Assembly (NCBI GenBank): GCA_946480995.1
Contig: CAMLMF010000037.1
Span: 1 to 11,817 of the forward strand
DNA: 11,817 nucleotides
Reading direction: 5' to 3'
From: an uncultured Bdellovibrio sp.
GTDB lineage: Bacteria > Bdellovibrionota > Bdellovibrionia > Bdellovibrionales > Bdellovibrionaceae
The position numbers and the translations under genes were made by a program. Of this stretch, positions 6,852 to 11,817 are shown piece by piece. Below the pieces are notes generated by a model. It was not told where the DNA came from. It did no database searches and worked only from the letters and a program-made list of their open reading frames with translations. The stretch's first letter is position 1, and every line of letters starts with the position of its first letter.

Positions 6852-7670
6852 ATGGGTATTAAAACATTCGCCCCACGCTCTCATGGTCGTAGAGGAATGA
6901 CTGGTTTCGATTTCAAAGAAATCACAAAGACAACTCCAGAGAAGTCTTTGCTTGCTCCTCTTAAGAAACAAGCGGCTCGTAACAATCACGGTCAAATCAC
7001 GATTCGTCACCAAGGTGGCGGTCATAAAAGAAAATACCGTTTGGTTGATTTCAAAAGAACTAAAGTTGACGTTGCAGCAAAAGTTATTGCGATCGAGTAC
7101 GATCCAAACAGAACTTGCCGTATCGCTCTTATTTCTTATGTTGATGGAGCTAAAGCTTACATCATCGCTCCAGTAGGATTAAATGTAGGTGATACAGTTA
7201 TTTCTTCTGACAAAGCCGATATCAAACCAGGTAACACACTTTCTTTGTCTGCGATCCCAGTTGGTACTGTGATCCACAACATCGAAATGCGCCCTGGAAA
7301 AGGTGGTCAAGTTTGCCGCGGAGCTGGTGCTTCTGCAACTTTGGCTGGTAAAGGCGAGCAATATTGCCAAGTACGTATGCCTTCTGGTGAATTGAAGCAA
7401 ATTCTGTCTGTATGCAAAGCTTCAGTTGGACAAGTTGGTAACACTGACAACGAAAACATCAAGCTTGGTAAAGCAGGTCGTTCTCGTTGGAGAGGTATCC
7501 GTCCTTCAGTTCGTGGTATGCACATGAACCCTGTCGACCATCCATTGGGTGGTGGTGAGGGTGTTGGTAAAGGGCATCACCCGGTAACTCCATGGGGTCA
7601 ACCATGTAAAGGTTACAAAACTAGACACAATAAGAGAACCAACTCTTCAATCATCAAGAGACGTAAGTAG
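6852..7670 (+). CDS. rplB: 50S ribosomal protein L2 (uL2)
   Basis: L2 is a highly conserved large-subunit protein required for subunit association and peptidyl transferase activity. The product has 272 residues (E. coli 273). The RNA-binding core is clear: [24 protein letters not shown] (44-67), [33 protein letters not shown], and [17 protein letters not shown]. The C-terminal loop deviates from the near-universal consensus: it reads [14 protein letters not shown], with Leu232 where almost all L2 proteins have the second His of HPHGGGEGR. The residues before it are M-H in place of the usual small pair (T-A, V-A). The first His (230) is kept. The bases at 7545-7547 are TTG, so more than one change separates it from a His codon. 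It has an ATG start, 2 nt after rplW. Confidence 0.97.
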   Translation: MGIKTFAPRSHGRRGMTGFDFKEITKTTPEKSLLAPLKKQAARNNHGQITIRHQGGGHKRKYRLVDFKRTKVDVAAKVIAIEYDPNRTCRIALISYVDGAKAYIIAPVGLNVGDTVISSDKADIKPGNTLSLSAIPVGTVIHNIEMRPGKGGQVCRGAGASATLAGKGEQYCQVRMPSGELKQILSVCKASVGQVGNTDNENIKLGKAGRSRWRGIRPSVRGMHMNPVDHPLGGGEGVGKGHHPVTPWGQPCKGYKTRHNKRTNSSIIKRRK

Positions 7671-7679
7671 GAGTATAAG

Positions 7680-7970
7680 GTGGCACGCTCGATTAAAAAG
7701 GGTCCATTTGTTGATATTTCTGTACAAAAGAAAATCGATAATGCGATCGAAAAAAATGATAAAAAAGTTATTAAAACTTGGTCTCGCCGCTCAACAATTC
7801 TTCCAGAGGCAATTGGACTGACTTTTGCGGTTCATAACGGAAGAAAGTTCGTTCCTGTGTACATCACAGAGAACATGATTGGTCACAAACTCGGTGAGTT
7901 TGCTCCAACAAGAACTTTCCAAGGTCACGCCGAGAAGAAAGCAGCTGCTCCTGCTGCTGCGAAGAAGTAA
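7680..7970 (+). CDS. rpsS: 30S ribosomal protein S19 (uS19)
   Basis: S19 binds the 16S rRNA head with S13 and contacts the A-site finger bridge. The product has 96 residues from GTG 7680; a TAGGAG at the rplB stop serves as ribosome binding site. Motifs are [44 protein letters not shown] (31-62) and the signature [16 protein letters not shown] (68-83). The tail is Ala/Lys-rich ([11 protein letters not shown]), a common type of extension. Confidence 0.97.
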   Translation: MARSIKKGPFVDISVQKKIDNAIEKNDKKVIKTWSRRSTILPEAIGLTFAVHNGRKFVPVYITENMIGHKLGEFAPTRTFQGHAEKKAAAPAAAKK

Positions 7971-7982
7971 TAGAGGTTGATT

Positions 7983-8315
7983 ATGGAAGTTAAAGCAAGC
8001 TTGAAATATGCAAGAGTAGGCGCTCAGAAAGCAAGATTGGTTGTTGATCTTGTTCGCGGTAAAGACGTGAACGAGGCAGTAAAAACTCTTACTTTCTTGA
8101 ATAAGAAAACTGCTGGAATGGTAAAAAAGTTAATCGAATCAGCAGTTGCTAACGCAGAATACAAAAAGGTTATGGACGTAGACAATCTCTATGTTAAATC
8201 TATCTGGGTTGATCAAGGCCCAGTTCTTAAAAGATTCCGTCCTCGCGCTCAAGGGCGTGCGTTCGGTGTTCGTAAGAAGACCAGCCACATTAACGTAGTA
8301 CTCGAGGAGAAATAG
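7983..8315 (+). CDS. rplV: 50S ribosomal protein L22 (uL22)
   Basis: L22 spans the large subunit, and its beta-hairpin lines the exit tunnel opposite L4. The product is 110 residues from ATG 7983, chosen over the TTG at 7977 because AGAGG (7972-7976) is 6 nt before the ATG and the length equals that of E. coli L22. Motifs are [22 protein letters not shown], the central [14 protein letters not shown] and the tunnel hairpin region [16 protein letters not shown], followed by [10 protein letters not shown]. There is no deletion in the hairpin of the kind linked to erythromycin resistance. Confidence 0.96.
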   Translation: MEVKASLKYARVGAQKARLVVDLVRGKDVNEAVKTLTFLNKKTAGMVKKLIESAVANAEYKKVMDVDNLYVKSIWVDQGPVLKRFRPRAQGRAFGVRKKTSHINVVLEEK

Positions 8316-8317
8316 TC

Positions 8318-8983
8318 GTGGGACAAAAGGTTAATCCAATTGGTCTAAGAGTTGGTGTTATCAGAACTTGGGATTCTCGCTGGTACGCGAAGGGTCAACA
8401 ATATTTTGACAATCTCCACGAAGACATCCGTTTAAGAAAATATCTAAAAGATAAGCTTAAACACGCGGGTGTGGCGAAAATTGAAATGGAACGTGCAGCG
8501 AAGAAGATTAAAATCATCATCTCTACTGCTCGCCCAGGTGTTGTTATTGGAAAAAAAGGTACTGGGATTGATTCACTGAAAGCGGAAGTTCAAAAACTTA
8601 CACCCAACGAAGTTTTCTTGAGCATCCAAGAAGTGCGCAAACCAGACCTCGATGCTCAGCTCGTCGCTGAGAGCATTGCTCAACAACTTGAGAAACGTAT
8701 CTCTTGGAGAAGAGCTCTTAAAAAATCTATTGCAGCTGCGATCAAAGGCGGCGTGAGAGGTATCAAGATCCGTGTTTCTGGTCGTCTTGATGGTGCAGAG
8801 ATTGCTCGTTCAGAGTGGTACAATGAGAAGAGTGTTCCTCTTCATACATTGCGCGCAGATATCGATTACGGTACTGCAGAAGCTCTAACAGCATATGGTA
8901 TCATCGGATTAAAGGTATGGATCTATAAAGGCGATATCTTATCTGCTCGCGAAGTTGAGGAGGCAGGTCGTGTTAAGTCCTAA
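8318..8983 (+). CDS. rpsC: 30S ribosomal protein S3 (uS3)
   Basis: S3 forms part of the mRNA entry channel and, with S4 and S5, the ribosomal helicase. The product has 221 residues. It has the [13 protein letters not shown] start, an N-terminal KH domain with the GxxG loop GKKG at 78-81 ([15 protein letters not shown]), then the C-terminal domain with [23 protein letters not shown] and [29 protein letters not shown]. It starts at GTG 8318, 2 nt after rplV, with GAGGAGA at the end of rplV as ribosome binding site. Its last 14 nt overlap the start of rplP. Confidence 0.97.
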   Translation: MGQKVNPIGLRVGVIRTWDSRWYAKGQQYFDNLHEDIRLRKYLKDKLKHAGVAKIEMERAAKKIKIIISTARPGVVIGKKGTGIDSLKAEVQKLTPNEVFLSIQEVRKPDLDAQLVAESIAQQLEKRISWRRALKKSIAAAIKGGVRGIKIRVSGRLDGAEIARSEWYNEKSVPLHTLRADIDYGTAEALTAYGIIGLKVWIYKGDILSAREVEEAGRVKS

Positions 8984-9377
8984 AAGAGTAAAATGGCGTA
9001 AACAATTTGTAGGCCGCGCTACTGGTTTTGCAGTAAGAGGCGCTAACCTTGATTTCGGAGACTACGGTCTTCAAGCTATCGAGGAAGGTCGTCTAACTGC
9101 TCGTCAGTTGGAAGCTGGTCGTATTGCTATCTCTCGTTCAGTTAAGCGTGGTGGTAAAATTTGGTGCCGAGTGTTCCCAAACATTCCGGTAACAAAAAAG
9201 CCTGCTGAAACTCGTATGGGTAGCGGTAAAGGTAATCCAGAACTATGGGTTGCCCGTGTTCTTCCTGGAAAAGTTCTTTTCGAAATGAACGGTGTGACTC
9301 GTGAGCAAGCTAAAGAAGCTTTCGAACGTGCAGCACATAAACTTCCTTTCAAAACACGTTTCTTGGTAAGGGAGTAG
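8970..9377 (+). CDS. rplP: 50S ribosomal protein L16 (uL16)
   Basis: L16 binds near the A-site tRNA elbow on the large subunit and is added late in assembly. The product is 135 residues when started at GTG 8970 ([13 protein letters not shown]), which matches the family start MLxPKR. A GAGGAGG at 8957-8963 sits 6 nt upstream; the longer frame from 8955 would begin before that site. Motifs are GATGF-like [21 protein letters not shown], the [16 protein letters not shown] stretch, [15 protein letters not shown] (with the Arg that RoxA/YcfD hydroxylates in E. coli being at about this loop) and the terminal [13 protein letters not shown]. The 14-nt overlap with rpsC indicates translational coupling. 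Confidence 0.96.
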   Translation: MLSPKRVKWRKQFVGRATGFAVRGANLDFGDYGLQAIEEGRLTARQLEAGRIAISRSVKRGGKIWCRVFPNIPVTKKPAETRMGSGKGNPELWVARVLPGKVLFEMNGVTREQAKEAFERAAHKLPFKTRFLVRE

Positions 9378-9380
9378 TAT

Positions 9381-9572
9381 ATGAAATTCACTGAAGTTAA
9401 AGATTTGTCTGTAACTGAATTGAAAAAGAAAAGAACAGCTCTTTCAGAAGAGTTGTTCCAGGCGCGTATCAAGAATTCAATTGGTCAACTTTCTAATCCA
9501 CTTGTAATTCGTGATCTTCGCCGCAACATCGCTAAAATTAACACAGCGATCGTAAAAAAAGTGGCGAGATAG
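9381..9572 (+). CDS. rpmC: 50S ribosomal protein L29 (uL29)
   Basis: L29 is a small two-helix protein next to L23 at the tunnel exit. The 63-residue product has the family size and pattern: a start with [19 protein letters not shown], then the [27 protein letters not shown] signature. It has an ATG start 3 nt after rplP, with AAGGGAG at the rplP end. Its TAG is part of the AGGGTAG ribosome binding site of rpsQ. Confidence 0.96.
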   Translation: MKFTEVKDLSVTELKKKRTALSEELFQARIKNSIGQLSNPLVIRDLRRNIAKINTAIVKKVAR

Positions 9573-9580
9573 GGTAGACT

Positions 9581-9853
9581 ATGAATACTGAAACGAATTC
9601 TAGAGGACGTAAAATTGAAGTCGTAGGTGAAGTTGTCAGCGACAAGATGGATAAAACTATCTCTGTCCTCATCTACCGCATGGTTAAACATGCTAAATAC
9701 GGCAAGTATGTTAAGAAGACATCTGTTTTCAAAGCTCATGACGAAAAGAACGAAGCAAAAATCGGTGATATCGTTAAGATCCAAGAAACTCGTCCACTTA
9801 GCAAAACTAAGCGTTGGACATTAACTGCTGTTGTTGAAACAGCGAAAGCGTAA
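9581..9853 (+). CDS. rpsQ: 30S ribosomal protein S17 (uS17)
   Basis: S17 is an OB-fold primary 16S rRNA binder of the 5' domain. The product has 90 residues. Key parts are [14 protein letters not shown] (16-29), [44 protein letters not shown] and a short C-terminal tail. There are about eight extra polar residues at the N-terminus compared with E. coli. It lies in the usual rpmC-rpsQ-rplN order. Confidence 0.96.
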   Translation: MNTETNSRGRKIEVVGEVVSDKMDKTISVLIYRMVKHAKYGKYVKKTSVFKAHDEKNEAKIGDIVKIQETRPLSKTKRWTLTAVVETAKA

Positions 9854-9864
9854 GGGAGGCTGTC

Positions 9865-10233
9865 ATGATTCAAATGCAAACTAGACTCAATGTAGCTGAC
9901 AACTCTGGCGCCAAAGAAGTTATGTGCGTAAAAGTTCTTGGTGGTTCTAAAAGACGTGTAGCATCTATCGGTGATGTTATCGTTGTTTCCATCAAAGAAG
10001 CTTTGCCTAACGCTAAAGTTAAAAAAGGTGATGTAGCTAAAGCTGTTGTTGTTCGTACTGTAGCTAAACTTCGTCGTCCAGACGGATCTTATATCCGCTT
10101 CGATGACAACTCTGCAGTGTTGATCAATGCTTCTAAAGAACCAATCGGAACCCGTATCTTTGGCCCAGTTGCCAGAGAATTGAGAGCAAAGTCGTTCGTT
10201 AAGATCGTATCTTTAGCTCCGGAAGTACTATAA
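9865..10233 (+). CDS. rplN: 50S ribosomal protein L14 (uL14)
   Basis: L14 forms intersubunit bridges with 16S rRNA helix 14 and is the target of the silencing factor RsfS. The product has 122 residues, the typical length. Motifs are [20 protein letters not shown] (1-20), [30 protein letters not shown] and [13 protein letters not shown]. The start is ATG 9865 behind AGGGAGG. In most bacteria rplX (L24) follows; here only 11 nt separate the rplN stop from the rplE start. Confidence 0.97.
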   Translation: MIQMQTRLNVADNSGAKEVMCVKVLGGSKRRVASIGDVIVVSIKEALPNAKVKKGDVAKAVVVRTVAKLRRPDGSYIRFDDNSAVLINASKEPIGTRIFGPVARELRAKSFVKIVSLAPEVL

Positions 10234-10244
10234 GGGGTGATGAG

Positions 10245-10784
10245 ATGAATCGCTTACATGGACAATATAAAAAAGAAATCGCTCCAGCGTTGATGAAACA
10301 ATTGGGCGCAAAAAACGTGATGCAAGTTCCTCGTTTAGAGAAAATCACTCTAAGCGTGTGCTTGAGCGAAGCTGTTCAAAATCCAAAAATTTTGAACACA
10401 GTAGTTGATGAGATTTCATCAATCACTGGTCAAAAAGCTGTTATCACGAAAGCAAAAAAAGCTATCTCTAACTTCAAATTGCGTGCTGGCATCCCATTGG
10501 GTGTTCGCGTGACTTTAAGAAGAGAAAAAATGTGGTCTTTCATGGATCGTTTGAACACTTTGGCATTACCTCGCGTAAGAGACTTCCGCGGTTTGCCATC
10601 TAAAGGTTTCGACGGCCGTGGTAACTACAACATGGGCTTGAAAGAGCAAATCGTATTCCCGGAAATTAACTACGATAAAGTAGATAAAGTTCGTGGTATG
10701 AACATCACTATTTGTACAACAGCGAAAAACGACGCTGAGGGCAGAGCGCTTCTTGAAGCACTTGGTATGCCCTTCAGAAAGTAA
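10245..10784 (+). CDS. rplE: 50S ribosomal protein L5 (uL5)
   Basis: L5 carries 5S rRNA into the central protuberance and contacts the P-site tRNA. The product has 179 residues, as in E. coli. Motifs are [13 protein letters not shown] (24-36), [42 protein letters not shown] and [20 protein letters not shown], ending EALGMPFRK. The stretch that is NMGVGEA in E. coli and most bacteria reads SVCLSEA here (Ser37 to Ala43), in the strand and loop near 5S rRNA. The start is ATG 10245 with AAGGGG 7 nt upstream; an ATG at 10240 leads to a stop after one codon. Confidence 0.97.
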   Translation: MNRLHGQYKKEIAPALMKQLGAKNVMQVPRLEKITLSVCLSEAVQNPKILNTVVDEISSITGQKAVITKAKKAISNFKLRAGIPLGVRVTLRREKMWSFMDRLNTLALPRVRDFRGLPSKGFDGRGNYNMGLKEQIVFPEINYDKVDKVRGMNITICTTAKNDAEGRALLEALGMPFRK

Positions 10785-10794
10785 GGGGTGTATC

Positions 10795-11100
10795 TTGGCT
10801 CGTAAATCAAGCATCGTAAAAAATAATAAAAGAAAAGAGCTTTCTAAGCGCTACGCTCAATACAGAAAAGAGCTTAGAGAGAAAGCTGTCGACATGAAAC
10901 TTTCTGACGAAGTAAGACATGAAGCTCGCCAAAAGCTTCAAGCTCTTCCTAAGAATACAAATCCAAACCGCGTTATCACTCGTTGTGAAATCTCTGGTCG
11001 CCCTCGTGGTAACTACAGAAAATTCGGTTTGTCGCGTATTGCTTTCAGAGCATTAGCCCTTGACGGTAAATTGCCTGGCGTTACGAAAGCTAGCTGGTAG
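10795..11100 (+). CDS. rpsN: 30S ribosomal protein S14, long zinc-free type (uS14)
   Basis: S14 helps assemble the small-subunit head. The product has 101 residues starting [16 protein letters not shown] at TTG 10795, which follows AAGGGG (10783-10788) by 6 nt; longer upstream frames run back into rplE and lack family similarity. It is the long C-minus type: only one Cys (in [10 protein letters not shown]), no CxxC pairs, so it does not bind zinc. The C-terminal signature RNY/F-type stretch [14 protein letters not shown] and the LPGVTKASW end are intact. Confidence 0.96.
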   Translation: MARKSSIVKNNKRKELSKRYAQYRKELREKAVDMKLSDEVRHEARQKLQALPKNTNPNRVITRCEISGRPRGNYRKFGLSRIAFRALALDGKLPGVTKASW

Positions 11101-11108
11101 AGGATCAT

Positions 11109-11498
11109 ATGGATACAATTTCTCAGTTCCTTACAATGATTAGAAATGCGGGAGCAGCAAGACACGAAAAAGTGGACATGCCTGCTTCTAAAGTTAGAGC
11201 TGGTATTGCTCAAATCCTTGTTAACGAAGGTTTGATCAGAAGCTTCAAAGTCGCTAAAGATAGCAAACAAGGCATCATGCGTGTTTACTTGAAATACGAC
11301 GAAGCTGGCAATCATGTGATCAGCTCCATCGACCGCGTATCTCGTCCAGGTCGTAGAGTTTATGTTAAATCTGATAATGTTCCGACAGTTCGTTCTGGAA
11401 TGGGTATGTCCATTCTTAGCACAAGCAAAGGAATCATGAGTGGTAAGCAAGCTGCAGACGCAAAAGTCGGTGGCGAGTTGCTTGCTACTCTATGGTAG
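11109..11498 (+). CDS. rpsH: 30S ribosomal protein S8 (uS8)
   Basis: S8 binds the central domain of 16S rRNA and, in E. coli, represses the spc operon by binding near rplE. The product has 129 residues. Motifs are the start with FLTMIRNAGAARHEKVDMPASKV, ILVNEGLI, DRVSRPGRRVYV and the closing STSKGIMSGKQAADAKVGGELLATLW. An AGAGG overlaps the rpsN stop. The rplX-rplE region that holds the E. coli S8 target is altered here because rplX is absent. Confidence 0.97.
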   Translation: MDTISQFLTMIRNAGAARHEKVDMPASKVRAGIAQILVNEGLIRSFKVAKDSKQGIMRVYLKYDEAGNHVISSIDRVSRPGRRVYVKSDNVPTVRSGMGMSILSTSKGIMSGKQAADAKVGGELLATLW

Positions 11499-11505
11499 GT
11501 GAAAT

Positions 11506-11817
11506 ATGTCACGTATTGGAAAAGCACCCGTTGTTTTTGATAACACAGTACAAGTAAGCGTTTCACCTGCTAACGAAGTTATCGTTAAAGGTGCGAAGTC
11601 TTCTTTGAAAATCGGAATGCAACCACAGATTTCTGCAAAGATTGAAGCTGGTAAAATCGTTTTGGTTCGTAAAGATGACTCTAAAGAAAGCCGTGCATTG
11701 CATGGTCTTTACAGAGCGCTTCTTCAAAATGCCGTAACTGGCGTAACTAAAGGTTTCACTAAGGGCCTTGAACTTCACGGTGTCGGATATCGTGCAAACG
11801 TATCTGGTAAAAAATTG
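11506..11817 (+). CDS. rplF: 50S ribosomal protein L6, N-terminal part (partial, 3' end outside window)
   Basis: The frame from ATG 11506 gives 104 codons without a stop to the window end. The start MSRIGKAPVVF matches the L6 N-terminus. Further signatures are EVIVKGAKSSL (first repeat domain), SRALHGLYRALLQNAVTGVTKGFTKGLELHGVGYRA (the GVTxGFxKxLxLxGVGYRA motif at the domain junction). About 75 residues, most of the second domain, are missing. A TAGGTGA precedes it by a few bases at the rpsH stop. Confidence 0.95.
   Translation, partial: MSRIGKAPVVFDNTVQVSVSPANEVIVKGAKSSLKIGMQPQISAKIEAGKIVLVRKDDSKESRALHGLYRALLQNAVTGVTKGFTKGLELHGVGYRANVSGKKL

Noticed and set aside
1..11817. CRISPR arrays, insertion sequences, tRNA or rRNA genes
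   Set aside because: No repeated spacer pattern, transposase motif, terminal inverted repeats of the needed size or tRNA-like cloverleaf was seen.

Overview
This window is a block of core translation genes from a Gram-negative bacterium. It runs from the 3' end of rpoC through a str-type cluster (rpsL, rpsG, fusA) and then, after a gap, into an S10/spc-type ribosomal protein cluster (rpsJ to rplF, which is cut by the window end). GC is moderate, in the mid-40s by eye. Gene order, the direct rpoC-rpsL junction, the secreted small protein between the clusters and the style of the proteins fit a Bdellovibrio-like (Bdellovibrionota) genome. That placement is an impression from the sequence and not the result of a search.

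Layout: positions 1-1062 hold the RNA polymerase beta' C-terminus, closed by a clear intrinsic terminator (1105-1130). A promoter candidate at 1156-1183 starts the str cluster: rpsL (1224-1598), rpsG (1615-2088) and fusA (2098-4192). fusA is split by a frame break at 2752-2763. There is no tuf gene after fusA. A small minus-strand gene (4247-4558), encoding an exported four-cysteine protein, converges on fusA, with inverted repeats between the two. Positions 4559-4944 contain no gene but hold divergent promoters, including a strong TTGACA-N17-CATAAT promoter for the S10 cluster followed by a leader of about 158 nt.

From 4945 to the end the genes are packed nearly end to end on the plus strand: rpsJ, rplC, rplD, rplW, rplB, rpsS, rplV, rpsC, rplP, rpmC, rpsQ, rplN, rplE, rpsN, rpsH, rplF. 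Gaps are 0-18 nt, Shine-Dalgarno sequences often overlap the previous stop codon, and rplP starts inside rpsC. All of this points to one long, translationally coupled operon. Together these genes build both ribosomal subunits and supply the translocation factor EF-G.

Most of the window is ordinary. Points worth a second look are: (1) the fusA frame break; (2) an unusual EF-G domain IV tip, with Arg where His583 of E. coli stands; (3) the absence of rplX (L24) between rplN and rplE; (4) an L2 with HPLGGGEG in place of HPHGGGEG; (5) an L5 with S-V-C-L-S in place of the usual NMGVG. I see no undescribed multi-gene system here.
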